From: Streptomyces sp. SS1-1
Lineage (GTDB): Bacteria; Actinomycetota; Actinomycetes; Streptomycetales; Streptomycetaceae
DNA: 64,000 nucleotides
Assembly: GCF_008973465.1 (NCBI RefSeq)
Contig: NZ_WBXN01000004.1
Span: 2,232,001 to 2,296,000, forward strand
Reading direction: 5' to 3'
Made by a program: the position numbers and the translations under genes. The notes beneath the pieces were generated by a model, which saw only the letters and a list, made by a program, of their open reading frames with translations, was not told the origin of the DNA and made no database searches. Shown here one piece after another: positions 1 to 8,270 of the stretch. Numbering within the stretch: the first letter of the stretch is position 1; every line of letters begins with the position of its first letter.

Positions 1-1208
1 GCCGGCCGCTGTCCGGCTACGGCTGCCTGACCGGGCAGGGCAACGGGCAGGGCGGACGCGAACACGGCCAGAAGGCCGACCAGTTGCCCGGCTACCGCAA
101 GCTGGACGACCCGGCCGCCCGCCGGTACGTCGCCGGGGTGTGGGGCGTCGACCCGGACCGGCTGCCGGGCCCCGGCCGCAGCGCGTACGAGTTGCTGGAC
201 GCGCTGGGCGGTGACATCAGGTCGCTGCTGCTCATGGGGTCCAACCCGGTGGTGTCGGCGCCGCGCGCCGCCCATGTCGAGGAGCGGATCAGGTCGCTGG
301 ACTTCCTCGCCGTGTGCGACGTCGTGCTGTCGGAGACGGCCGAACTCGCGGACGTGGTGCTGCCGGTGACGCAGTGGGCGGAGGAGACGGGGACGACGAC
401 GAACCTGGAGGGGCGGGTGCTGCTGCGCCGCCGGGCGGTCGACCCGCCGCCGGGGGTCCGCAGCGACCTGGAGGTCCTGCACGAACTCGCGGCGCGGCTC
501 GGCGCGGACGAGGGGCTGGAGAAGGGCTTCCCCGTCGACGCGGAGGAGGTCTTCGCGGAGCTGCGGCGGGCGAGCGCGGGCGGTGCCGCGGACTACTCGG
601 GGATCACCTACGAGCGGCTGGCGGAGGAGAACGGCGTCTTCTGGCCGTGCCCCGCGCCGCCGGACGCCGACGGTGTCACCGAGCACGCGGACGACCCGGC
701 CCGTGAGGACGACGCGGCCGGCGACGAGGCGGGGGCCGTCCCGCACCCGGGCACGCCCCGGCTGTTCCTGGACCGGTTCGCCACGCCCGACGGGCGGGCC
801 CGGTTCGTGCCGGTGGCGCACCGGGCGGCGGCGGAGGAGCCCGACGAGGAGTACCCGGTGCTGCTCACGACGGGCCGGGTGGTGGCCCAGTACCAGTCGG
901 GTGCGCAGACCCGCCGGGTCGAGGAGCTGAACAGCGCGGCGCCGGGACCGTTCGTGGAGCTGCATCCGCGGCTGGCGGCACGGCTCGGGGTGGCCGAGGG
1001 CGATCCGGTGGCCGTGGTGTCGCGCCGGGGCCGGGCGGTGGCGCCCGCCCGGGTCACCTCCGGCATCCGCCCCGACACGGTGTTCATGCCGTTCCACTGG
1101 CCGGGCGAGGGCCGCGCCAACACCCTGACCAACCCGGCGCTCGACCCGACGTCCCGGATGCCGGAGTTCAAGACGTGCGCGGTGCGCCTGGAGACGGTCG
1201 AGCCCTGA
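1..1208 (+). CDS. Assimilatory nitrate reductase catalytic subunit (molybdopterin oxidoreductase), 5' truncated by window edge
   Basis: Frame 3 is open from the first bases. The visible start contains the motif GQGNGQGGREHGQKADQLPG, typical of the molybdopterin-binding part of NarB/NasA-type nitrate reductases. The later part holds the MopB C-terminal molydopterin-dinucleotide domain (TTGRVVAQYQSGAQTRR, then a beta-barrel ending FHWPGEGRANTLTNPALDP). The family reduces nitrate to nitrite in the cytoplasm with a bis-MGD cofactor and an N-terminal [4Fe-4S] cluster, which lies outside the window. Roughly the last 400 residues are present. The nirBD operon that would consume its nitrite lies 6 kb downstream. 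An acidic linker near residue 215 of the visible part is not conserved in my memory of the family. Formate dehydrogenase-like enzymes are the main alternative. Confidence 0.88.
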   Translation, partial: RPLSGYGCLTGQGNGQGGREHGQKADQLPGYRKLDDPAARRYVAGVWGVDPDRLPGPGRSAYELLDALGGDIRSLLLMGSNPVVSAPRAAHVEERIRSLDFLAVCDVVLSETAELADVVLPVTQWAEETGTTTNLEGRVLLRRRAVDPPPGVRSDLEVLHELAARLGADEGLEKGFPVDAEEVFAELRRASAGGAADYSGITYERLAEENGVFWPCPAPPDADGVTEHADDPAREDDAAGDEAGAVPHPGTPRLFLDRFATPDGRARFVPVAHRAAAEEPDEEYPVLLTTGRVVAQYQSGAQTRRVEELNSAAPGPFVELHPRLAARLGVAEGDPVAVVSRRGRAVAPARVTSGIRPDTVFMPFHWPGEGRANTLTNPALDPTSRMPEFKTCAVRLETVEP

Positions 1209-1212
1209 GGAC

Positions 1213-1638
1213 TCAGCGTGCCTTCCAGTCGCCGCCCGCCAGCGGTGTGCCGTGGGTGCGCAGGCGGGCGGCGACGGCGGGCGCGGCGACGTACACCCAG
1301 GCGCGGACGGGCGTGCCGTCGCCGGTGCGCAGGACCTCGCGGGCGACCCGCTCGTAGAGGTTGCGCGGGTCGCCCGGGCGGTACTCCTCCAGCCGGTCGA
1401 GCGCGGCGAGCAACTCCGGGTAGTCATCGGGCCGGACGGTGACGAGGTCGCCCTCGACGGTGCCGGCGCCCCGCTCCTCCACGGCGTACGGGTAGCCGGG
1501 GCCGTCGTACAGCAGCGCTCCGCGCAGGCGTCCCGGCTCCTCGGTGAGGGTGCGGCCGCGCAGCAGGGTGCCGTGGTGGGGCTCGCCGGGGCGCAGGGTG
1601 CCGTAGACGAAGAACGGCAGTCGGGGAGAGAGGGTCAC
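1213..1638 (-). CDS. Gamma-glutamylcyclotransferase-like (GGCT/AIG2 fold) protein
   Basis: The 141-residue protein begins with FFVYGTLRPGEPHH, the signature YGTLRxG loop of the AIG2/GGCT family that binds the gamma-glutamyl group. An acidic residue in the DRLEEYRPGDP stretch lies where the family has its catalytic glutamate. The length fits single-domain bacterial members. Substrate cannot be told: the family includes gamma-glutamylcyclotransferases, gamma-glutamylaminecyclotransferases and uncharacterised proteins. It converges on the nitrate reductase gene with only four bases between the stop codons. Confidence 0.8.
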   Translation of the reverse strand: MTLSPRLPFFVYGTLRPGEPHHGTLLRGRTLTEEPGRLRGALLYDGPGYPYAVEERGAGTVEGDLVTVRPDDYPELLAALDRLEEYRPGDPRNLYERVAREVLRTGDGTPVRAWVYVAAPAVAARLRTHGTPLAGGDWKAR

Positions 1639-1739
1639 GGAAACGATTCTCTCTCCTCACACACCTCCACGGCGTCACCCTGGTCATGGCATGCGCACGC
1701 CCTCTTGAATCTTGGTCACCGCCGAGATCGAGGAGAGCG

Positions 1740-3386
1740 ATGAGCCGAATACGGCCGCACTTCAAGGGTTCCCGTCCGGCCGTGGCGGGCGTCGCCGTCG
1801 CCGTCGCCGCCCTGATGGCCACCGCCCTGTCCCCCACCGCCGGGGCGGACGGGACACCCACCCGGGCCACCGCGCTGCGCAACGCGGCGGCGGTCCTCGA
1901 GGACATGCCGGGCACGCTGGGCCTGACGCCCCGCCAGGACACGTCCGTACGGGACGTCGTCGTCGACGCCGACGGTGCCCAGCACGTCCGCTACGACCGC
2001 ACCTACCGCGGACTGCCCGTCCTCGGCGGCGACTTCGTCGTCCACCTGGCGAAGGACGGCACCTACCGGAGCGCTTCCCGCGCCACGCGCGGCACCCTCT
2101 CCCTGGCGAGCGTCACCCCGCGGATCGCCGCGCCGAAGGCGGCCGACCTCGCGGCGGGCGTGCTGCGCGCCGTCCACGCCGGGCAGACGCTGCGACGGCT
2201 CACCACCCGCCCCGAGCTGGTCGTGGACGCCCTGCACGGCACCCCGCGGCTGGCCTGGCGGACCGACGCCGCCGCCCAGGACTCCCTCGGCAACCCGGTC
2301 GCCCGCACGGTCCTCACCGACGCCCGCACCGGCGACCGGATCGACGCGTGGGACGGCATCGAGACCGCGTCCGGCGACGGGAAGTCGCTGTACGCGGGCA
2401 CGGTCCCGCTCCAGACGTCCGGCTCCCAGCCGTCGTACCAGCTCAAGGACCCGACGCGCGGCGGCACGTACACAGGTGACGCCGCGAACAAGACGGACCT
2501 GTGCATCCTGACGATCTGTCTGAGCCGCGCCCCGGCCACGGTGTTCACCGACGCCGACGACCACTGGGGCGACGGCACCACCGGCGACCGTTCGACCGTC
2601 GCGGTGGACGCCCAGTACGGCACGGACGTCACCTGGGACTACTACCGGGACGTGCACGGCCGCAACGGCATCGCGGGCGACGGCAAGGGCTCGTTCAACC
2701 GTGTGCACTACGGCAACGACTACAACAACGCCTTCTGGGACGACAGTTGCTTCTGCATGACCTACGGCGACGGTGACGGCACCCAGCTCGGCCCGCTGGT
2801 GTCGCTGGACGTCGCCGGGCACGAGATGTCGCACGGCGTGACGTCCAAGACGGCGGGCCTGACGTACTCGGGCGAGTCGGGCGGCCTGAACGAGTCCACG
2901 TCCGACGTCTTCGGGACGCTCGTGGAGTTCCACGCGGACAACGCCGCCGAGCCCGGCGACTACCTGATCGGTGAGCGGGTCGTGCGCTCCGGGCTCGGCC
3001 GGGACGCCCTGCGGTACATGGACAAGCCGTCGCGGGACGGCGAGTCCGCGGACTGCTGGAGCTCGTCCGTCTCCGGGCTCGACGTCCACTACTCGTCCGG
3101 GGTCGGCAACCACTTCGCGTACCTGCTCGCCGAGGGCAGCGGCGCCAAGACCCTCAACGGCGTCCGCTACGACTCCCCCACCTGCGACGGCTCGACGGTC
3201 ACCGGGATCGGCCGGGCCAAGCTCGGCAAGATCTGGTACCGGGCGCTGACGGTCTACATGACGTCCTCCACGACGTACGCGGGCGCCCGTACGGCCACGC
3301 TGAACGCGGCGAAGGACCTGTACGGGGCCGGCAGCACGGAGTACGCGGCGGTGGGCGCCGCCTGGAAGGCCGTGAACGTGGCCTGA
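1740..3386 (+). CDS. Secreted neutral zinc metallopeptidase, M4 (thermolysin) family
   Basis: The 548-residue prepro-enzyme starts with a signal peptide (about residues 1-36, ending near SPTAGA). A propeptide with FTP and PepSY-like stretches follows, to about residue 210. The catalytic domain has HEMSH at 361-365 and the third zinc ligand in GGLNESTSD (Glu385), 24 residues downstream of the first His as in thermolysin. HYSSGVGNH supplies the transition-state histidine. The ATG at 1740 is chosen because GAGGAGAG lies just upstream; a longer reading from 1686 lacks such a site and would put residues before the signal peptide. It likely digests extracellular protein and appears to be a single-gene unit. 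Confidence 0.95.
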   Translation: MSRIRPHFKGSRPAVAGVAVAVAALMATALSPTAGADGTPTRATALRNAAAVLEDMPGTLGLTPRQDTSVRDVVVDADGAQHVRYDRTYRGLPVLGGDFVVHLAKDGTYRSASRATRGTLSLASVTPRIAAPKAADLAAGVLRAVHAGQTLRRLTTRPELVVDALHGTPRLAWRTDAAAQDSLGNPVARTVLTDARTGDRIDAWDGIETASGDGKSLYAGTVPLQTSGSQPSYQLKDPTRGGTYTGDAANKTDLCILTICLSRAPATVFTDADDHWGDGTTGDRSTVAVDAQYGTDVTWDYYRDVHGRNGIAGDGKGSFNRVHYGNDYNNAFWDDSCFCMTYGDGDGTQLGPLVSLDVAGHEMSHGVTSKTAGLTYSGESGGLNESTSDVFGTLVEFHADNAAEPGDYLIGERVVRSGLGRDALRYMDKPSRDGESADCWSSSVSGLDVHYSSGVGNHFAYLLAEGSGAKTLNGVRYDSPTCDGSTVTGIGRAKLGKIWYRALTVYMTSSTTYAGARTATLNAAKDLYGAGSTEYAAVGAAWKAVNVA

Positions 3387-3494
3387 CCGCAGGGGTGGTG
3401 GGCGCGTCCGGCCGGGGCGAAAACGGCTGGCCGCGCCGCCGTGCGGGCCCGTACCTTGACGGCCGACGCCCGCCCGCACGTCCTGAGGAGCCAT

Positions 3495-4421
3495 ATGCCG
3501 TCCAGCCCCGAGTCGCCCCCGGTCCGGATGCGCGCCGGCGAACTGGACATCGACGAGGCGCTGGTGGAGCGGCTGGTCGCCGGGCGGTTCCCGCGCTGGG
3601 CCGGACTGCCCGTGCGGCGCGTGGCGTCCGCCGGGACCGACAACGCGATGTTCCGGCTCGGCCCCGACCTCGTCGTGCGGCTGCCGCGGCTGCCCGGCGG
3701 GGGGAGGCAGGTCGGCGCCGAGCACCACTGGCTGCCCCGGCTGGCCCCGCACCTGCCGCTCACGGTCCCGGCGCCGCTCGCGCTGGGCGAGCCGGACGCC
3801 GGGTACCCGCTGCCGTGGGGGGTGTACGCCTGGCTGGACGGCGCGGACGCCTTCGACGCCCCGCCCGCCGACCTCGCCGCGGCCGCCCGTGAACTGGGGC
3901 GCTTCGTCGCCGCGCTGCGCTCGGTGGACGCCGCCGGCGGCCCGCCGTCGTACCGGGGCGGCCCGGTCCGCGCGGGCGACGCCGACGTACGGAACGCGAT
4001 CCGCGACCTGGGGGCGGCCGGCACCCTGGACGCGCGGGCGGCCACCGAGGTGTGGGAGGCCGTGCTCCGGGTCCCCGACCGGGACGGCGCCCCCGTCTGG
4101 CTGCACGGCGACCTCCTGCCGGGCAATCTGCTGACCTCCGCCGGCCGGCTCACCGCCGTCATCGACTTCGGCTGCTTCGGCACCGGCGACCCGGCCGCCG
4201 ACCTCATGCCGACCTGGACCCTCCTGGACGCCCCGGCCCGTGAGGTCTTCCGCGCGGCGGCGGGCGCCGACGACGCCACCTGGGAGCGCGGCCGGGGCTG
4301 GGCCCTGCGCTTCGGCCTGACGGCGGAGCACCACTACGGCGACACCTGCGGCAACGGCACCAACCCGGTCCTGGCGACCGTGGCCCGGCGGACGGTGGCC
4401 GAGGTGCTGGCCGACCGGTGA
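3495..4421 (+). CDS. APH-family phosphotransferase (aminoglycoside phosphotransferase-like)
   Basis: This 308-residue protein has the APH/choline kinase fold. An N-terminal lobe contains GTDNAMFRLG for nucleotide binding. The catalytic loop LHGDLLPGNLL carries the Asp and Asn, and the metal-binding VIDFG follows about 20 residues later. The family phosphorylates hydroxyl groups on antibiotics or small metabolites; the actual substrate is not evident. The ATG at 3495 follows TGAGGAG at good spacing, so the in-frame extension from 3441 is rejected. It stands alone between a protease gene and a small secreted-protein gene. Chromosomal paralogues of this kind are common in Streptomyces and should not be read as proof of resistance. 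Confidence 0.85.
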   Translation: MPSSPESPPVRMRAGELDIDEALVERLVAGRFPRWAGLPVRRVASAGTDNAMFRLGPDLVVRLPRLPGGGRQVGAEHHWLPRLAPHLPLTVPAPLALGEPDAGYPLPWGVYAWLDGADAFDAPPADLAAAARELGRFVAALRSVDAAGGPPSYRGGPVRAGDADVRNAIRDLGAAGTLDARAATEVWEAVLRVPDRDGAPVWLHGDLLPGNLLTSAGRLTAVIDFGCFGTGDPAADLMPTWTLLDAPAREVFRAAAGADDATWERGRGWALRFGLTAEHHYGDTCGNGTNPVLATVARRTVAEVLADR

Positions 4422-4716
4422 CACGCGGGCGGAGGGTCGGGGTTCATGGAACGGGGGTCGCGTCACCCGTTCACACGCGTGTCCCGCCGGACAACCGATT
4501 CGCTTCCTCCGGCGCCGCCGATGACTCGATGACCTGCTGAAACGGCGTCCGCGCCGGGGTCATGGGCGGCCCCCGCGGCACCCGTTCACCCCGCTCACGG
4601 ACCGGTCTCGACAAGCGCTCGCGGGCCGCTGCGACTTTCCTCGGTAGGGCAGGGGCTCGGCCGAGACGGCGGCACATGGGGGTGCCGCGGGCCGTGTTCC
4701 GCTCGGAGGAGCATCG
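4422..4716 (+). other. Intergenic region without a convincing gene
   Basis: These 295 bases hold the 5' leader of the next gene, with GGAGGAG about eight bases before its ATG. A 30-codon minus-strand reading (4563 to 4471) has no ribosome site and no recognisable feature, so it is not called. No clear terminator was seen. Confidence 0.5.
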
Positions 4717-5235
4717 ATGCGACGTACCGCCCGTCTGCTGACCGGGGCCGCGCTGGCCGCCGGCGCCGTGGGGCTCGTCGTCACCCCCGCGTACGGCGGG
4801 GACAGCGGCGGCCTGGAGGTGTTCCCGTCCTCGGTCGAGCCGGGCGGGGAGGTCACCGTGCACACGGAGTTCTGCCCGCGGGGCGCCGCCGCCGGTGACG
4901 CCAGCGCGGTGGGCGCCGGATCGTTCACGCTGGCGCCCAGCACCCACGACGAGCAGGCGGCCGGGGTGTTCCGGGTGCCGCCGAGCGCGCAGCCGGGCAC
5001 GTACGAGATCGTCGCGACCTGCGCGGAGGGCGGCAAGCGGGTCACCGGCGACCTGGTGGTCACGCTGACCGCGCCGCGCGGCCAGACGCATCCACGGGGC
5101 AGTGTGAAGACGGGGGTCGGCGGCGCGTTCGGCCACGACCCCGTGCGGACCGCGGCCGGTGTGACGGCTCTCGCCGTCGCCGCCGCGGGCGGTACCTGGC
5201 TCCTGCATCGCCGGGCGAGAGGCGACGGGATCTGA
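4717..5235 (+). CDS. Small secreted protein with C-terminal membrane anchor, partner of the class F sortase
   Basis: A 172-residue protein of unknown function. Residues 1-27 form a signal peptide (MRRTARLLTGAALAAG start, cleavage near AYGG). The middle is a predicted beta-rich, immunoglobulin-like domain (FPSSVEPGGEVTVHTEFCP) with two cysteines about 60 residues apart. The C-terminus has a hydrophobic helix (TAAGVTALAVAAAGGTWLL) followed by RRARGDG, so it should sit on the outer face of the membrane. No LPxTG-type sorting signal precedes the helix. In Streptomyces such genes are often found just upstream of a class F sortase, as here, but a direct sortase-substrate relation is not supported by the motif. 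GGAGGAG precedes the ATG. Confidence 0.75.
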   Translation: MRRTARLLTGAALAAGAVGLVVTPAYGGDSGGLEVFPSSVEPGGEVTVHTEFCPRGAAAGDASAVGAGSFTLAPSTHDEQAAGVFRVPPSAQPGTYEIVATCAEGGKRVTGDLVVTLTAPRGQTHPRGSVKTGVGGAFGHDPVRTAAGVTALAVAAAGGTWLLHRRARGDGI

Positions 5236-5278
5236 CGGACACCCTCCGCTGTCCGTCCGCCGGTACCGCACGTCCTCT

Positions 5279-5317
5279 CCCCCTCCGGGTCCGACGCCCC
5301 TCGCGGCCCGGAGGGGG
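5279..5317 (+). terminator. Hairpin between secreted protein and sortase genes
   Basis: An 11-bp perfect stem (CCCCCTCCGGG, 5279-5289, with its complement at 5307-5317) and a 17-base loop sit 44 bases after the upstream stop codon. There is no T-run, as is common for Streptomyces terminators. It may attenuate rather than end transcription into the sortase gene. Confidence 0.55.
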
Positions 5318-5351
5318 ATGAGGGCCGATGAGGAGAGCCCAGGAGGCACAG

Positions 5352-5996
5352 GTGCGCAGTGACCGCAGGATGGGTGACGTGGCGATAGCCGCGGCCAGTG
5401 TGCTGGCGCTCGGCTGTGCCGTGCTGCTGCTGGCCGGCGGCGCCGAGCACCCTCCGCCGCAGCCGTCGGCGGCGCAGGCCGCCCGCACCGACGCGCCGGG
5501 CGCCGGCGCGCGGGCCGCCGGAACCGCCGCGCGGGCCCTTCCCTCCTCCTCGCCCGACCGCATCCGCATCCCCGCGATCCGGGTCGACGCGCCGCTGACC
5601 GGCCTGGGGCTGACGTCCTCGGGCAGCCTCGACGTGCCGCCCGCCGGACGCCCGGACCTCGCGGGCTGGTACGAGTCCGGAACGACGCCCGGGGAGACGG
5701 GCACCGCGATCGTCGCCGGACACGTCGACAACGCCGACGGGCCCGCCGTGTTCTACCGGCTCGGTGCCGTGCGCAAGGGCGGCACGATCGAGGTGGACCG
5801 GCGCGACGGCGGCACGGCCGTGTTCACCGTGGATGCCGTGGAGGTGTACGACGCGAAGAACTTCCCGGACGAGAAGGTGTACGGCCCGGCGGCCCGGCCC
5901 GAGCTGCGGGTGATCACCTGCGGCGGCGGCTACTCACGGGCGACCGGCTACCGGGGCAACGTGGTCGTCTTCGCGCATCTGACGGGCAGCCGCTGA
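5352..5996 (+). CDS. Class F sortase
   Basis: The 214-residue protein has an N-terminal membrane helix (VAIAAASVLALGCAVLLLAGG), a flexible Ala/Pro-rich linker, and a sortase domain. The catalytic His is in IVAGHVDN, the Cys in VITCGGG, and the Arg in TGYRGNVVVFAHL, all in the expected order. Class F sortases are cysteine transpeptidases or peptidases on the outer face of actinobacterial membranes; most have no known substrate. The GTG at 5352 is preferred over the ATG at 5328 because AGGAGG lies five bases before it. A Streptomyces cell would normally use class E sortases for LAxTG proteins, so the role here is open. Confidence 0.88.
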   Translation: MRSDRRMGDVAIAAASVLALGCAVLLLAGGAEHPPPQPSAAQAARTDAPGAGARAAGTAARALPSSSPDRIRIPAIRVDAPLTGLGLTSSGSLDVPPAGRPDLAGWYESGTTPGETGTAIVAGHVDNADGPAVFYRLGAVRKGGTIEVDRRDGGTAVFTVDAVEVYDAKNFPDEKVYGPAARPELRVITCGGGYSRATGYRGNVVVFAHLTGSR

Positions 5997-6082
5997 GAGC
6001 GGTCAGCCGGTCCGTCGGTCCGCAGGCCAGCCGGCCCGCCGAGCAGCCCAACAGCCGGACAGCCGAGCAGCCGGTCCGCCGG

Positions 6083-6865
6083 TCACGCCAGCCACTGCTC
6101 GTACGCCAGCTTCGCCACCAGCGAGAACACCACCGTCAGCAGCACGATCCGGACGAAGCCGCTGCCCTTCTTCAGGGCGGTACGGGCCCCGATCGTGCCG
6201 CCCGCCAGGTTGAACACCGCCATCACGGCCGCCAGCTGCCACCAGACCGTGCCCTGCCAGGCGAAGGTGGCCAGCGCCCCGGCGTTGGTGCAGCAGTTGA
6301 CGATCTTGGCGGTCGCGGAGGCCGTGACCAGGTCCTGGTGCAGCACGGCGGTGAGCGCGAGCACCAGGAACGTGCCCGTGCCGGGGCCGATGAGACCGTC
6401 GTAGAAGCCGATGCCGAGGCCCGCGAGGCCGATCGCGGCGAGGACGCGGCGGGGTGAGACCGGGCCGGACGCCGGGGCCGTACCGAAGGCGGGGCGCAGG
6501 ATGACGAAGGCGCCCACCGCTAGCAGCACCACCATGATCACGGGCTTGAGGACCTCGGTGCTCATGCCGGCCGCGAAGAACGCGCCGCCGCTGGAGCCGG
6601 CGAGGGCCGCGAGCCCGATGCGCACGGCGAGCCCGACGTCCACGGGCGCCTTGCGGACGTAGGTGACGGCGGCGCCCGTCGTACCGACGATCGCCACCGC
6701 CTTGTTGGTGCCGAGCGCGTACGCGGCCGGGGTGCCGGCGGGCAGGCCGAGCAGCAGGGCGGGCAGCAGCAAGAGTCCCCCGCCGCCGACCACGGCGTCG
6801 ATCCATCCGGCCGCGAGGGCCGCGAGGCACAGGACGACGACCGTGGTCAGGGATATGTCGGGCAT
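6083..6865 (-). CDS. TauE/SafE-family anion exporter
   Basis: A 260-residue polytopic membrane protein with about eight hydrophobic helices and the family's N-terminal glycine-rich motif (DAVVGGGGLLLLPALL). A second repeat half follows (GLGIGFYDGLIGPGTGTFL), the internal duplication typical of TauE/SafE (former DUF81). Members export sulfite, sulfoacetate or related anions by a proton-linked mechanism. The start at 6865 gives MPDISL directly before the first helix; an upstream in-frame ATG adds 18 residues unlikely to be translated. It is divergent from the nitrite reductase operon and shares its intergenic region, so a link to nitrite or sulfite traffic is possible but unproven. Confidence 0.85.
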   Translation of the reverse strand: MPDISLTTVVVLCLAALAAGWIDAVVGGGGLLLLPALLLGLPAGTPAAYALGTNKAVAIVGTTGAAVTYVRKAPVDVGLAVRIGLAALAGSSGGAFFAAGMSTEVLKPVIMVVLLAVGAFVILRPAFGTAPASGPVSPRRVLAAIGLAGLGIGFYDGLIGPGTGTFLVLALTAVLHQDLVTASATAKIVNCCTNAGALATFAWQGTVWWQLAAVMAVFNLAGGTIGARTALKKGSGFVRIVLLTVVFSLVAKLAYEQWLA

Positions 6866-6997
6866 GGCCGAGACCCTACATCGGTGCGTGCACGGCCCAT
6901 TCATCTGAGGGTCGTCCACGCTCCGGCCCGCCTCACACCGCCCCCGACCTGGCCCGTCGAACCCTCACATCCGTACCCCGCCCCTGTTGAGGGCAGC

Positions 6998-7059
6998 GTT
7001 CCGCACGGGAAACAGAGGGGATGCTGCCGGGAAACACCCGGCCCGCAGGCTCGTCGGCA
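6998..7059 (+). promoter_or_regulatory. GlnR-like box and leaderless promoter of the nitrite reductase operon
   Basis: GTTCC (6998), GAAAC (7009), GATGC (7020) and GAAAC (7031) are each separated by exactly six bases. This is the architecture of the actinobacterial GlnR box, GTnAC-n6-GAAAC repeated twice. Both GAAAC halves are perfect; the GTnAC halves match at 4/5 and 3/5. A -10-like CAGGCT at 7046-7051 would place the transcript start at or next to the ATG at 7059, which has no ribosome site. This suggests a leaderless mRNA activated by GlnR under nitrogen limitation. Confidence 0.7.
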
Positions 7060-8270
7060 TGACCTCGAATACGCGTGTGGTGGTGATCGGCGCCGGCCTC
7101 GCGGGCGTACGGCTCGCCCGGCGGCTCGGCGAGCTCGGCACGGACGTGACGCTCGTCGGCGACGAGGAGCACCGCCCGTACAACCGGGTCCTGCTCGCCG
7201 AGGTGCTGGCCGGGCGCTACAGCCCGGACGTGATCGCCCTGCCGGAGCCCGCCGGACTGGTCCGGGGCCGGGTCACCGGCATCGACCGGACGGCACGCGC
7301 CGTGCGCCTCGAGGACGGGCGGTCGATCGGGTACGGCACCCTCGTCCTGGCCACCGGCTCCAACCCGGTGCTGCCGCCGCTGCGCGGCCTGTTCACCCCC
7401 GCCCACGTGCTGCCGGAGGGCGTCCACGCCTTCCGCACCCTGGACGACTGCCTCGGCCTGTCCAAGGCGGTCCGGCCCGGTGTGCGGGCCGTCGTGATCG
7501 GCGGCGGGCTCCTCGGGGTCTCCGCGGCCCGGGCGCTGGCGCTGCGCGGCGCCCAGGTCGTGCTCGCCCAGCAGTCCGAGCGGCTGATGGAACGCCAGCT
7601 CGACCCGGCCGCCTCCGCGCTGGTCCGGCGGCATCTGACCGGCCTCGGCGTCGAGGTCCACACCGAGCTGCGCGTCCGGGACGTGCTCTGCGTCGGCGGG
7701 GCGGTCCGCTCGGTCGAGATGGCCGACGGGTACGCGCTCGACGCCGACCTCGTCGTCCTGGCCTGCGGGGTGCACCCCCGGGTGGGGCTCGCCACGGCCG
7801 CCGGCCTGGACGTCGCCAAGGGCGTCGTCGTCGACGACGAGCTGCGCACCTCCGACCCGCACATCCGGGCCGTCGGCGACTGCGCGCAGCACGCCGGGAC
7901 CGTGTACGGGCTCGCCGCGCCCGCGCTGGAACAGGCCGACGTGCTCGCCGCCTCGCTCGCCGGGGACGGCGCCGCCCGCTACACCGGCACCCGCGCGCTG
8001 ACCCGGCTGACGCTGGCCGGCGAGGGCTTCTTCGACCTCGCCGCGTTCGGCGAGACGGAGGCCCGGCCCGGCGACGACGTCGTCCAGCTCGCCGACGCCA
8101 CCCGCGGCACCTACCGCAAGGTCGTCGTCCGCGACGACCGCCTGGTCGGCGGGGTCCTCGTCGGCGAACTCGGCACCGTCGGCGCGCTCGCCCGCGCCTG
8201 GGAGGGCGCCGAGCCGCTCCCCGGCGACGCCCCCCTGCTGCACCTGCTCACCAACGATGGAGGCTCCTGA
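7059..8270 (+). CDS. FAD-dependent pyridine nucleotide reductase (NirB N-terminal-like)
   Basis: The 403-residue flavoprotein has an FAD-binding Rossmann motif at its start (VVVIGAGLAGVRLARRLG), an NAD(P)H-binding Rossmann motif near residue 145 (AVVIGGGLLGVSAARALALRG), and the FAD motif near residue 270 (RAVGDCAQH). It resembles the N-terminal half of NirB without the siroheme part. As first gene of the operon it may pass electrons to the nitrate reductase or assist NirB. Its TGA overlaps the ATG of nirB (TGATG), so the two are translationally coupled. The ATG at 7059 is chosen because upstream extension to a TTG at 6987 would run through the GlnR-like box. Confidence 0.88.
   Translation: MTSNTRVVVIGAGLAGVRLARRLGELGTDVTLVGDEEHRPYNRVLLAEVLAGRYSPDVIALPEPAGLVRGRVTGIDRTARAVRLEDGRSIGYGTLVLATGSNPVLPPLRGLFTPAHVLPEGVHAFRTLDDCLGLSKAVRPGVRAVVIGGGLLGVSAARALALRGAQVVLAQQSERLMERQLDPAASALVRRHLTGLGVEVHTELRVRDVLCVGGAVRSVEMADGYALDADLVVLACGVHPRVGLATAAGLDVAKGVVVDDELRTSDPHIRAVGDCAQHAGTVYGLAAPALEQADVLAASLAGDGAARYTGTRALTRLTLAGEGFFDLAAFGETEARPGDDVVQLADATRGTYRKVVVRDDRLVGGVLVGELGTVGALARAWEGAEPLPGDAPLLHLLTNDGGS

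Noticed and set aside
1716..4466. Minus-strand open frame of 916 codons over the protease and APH genes
   Set aside because: It is the antisense of two well-supported genes; long shadow frames are expected at this GC content and the translation is low-complexity with no family.
4471..4563. Possible 30-codon minus-strand gene
   Set aside because: No ribosome site, no recognisable feature and no support from context.
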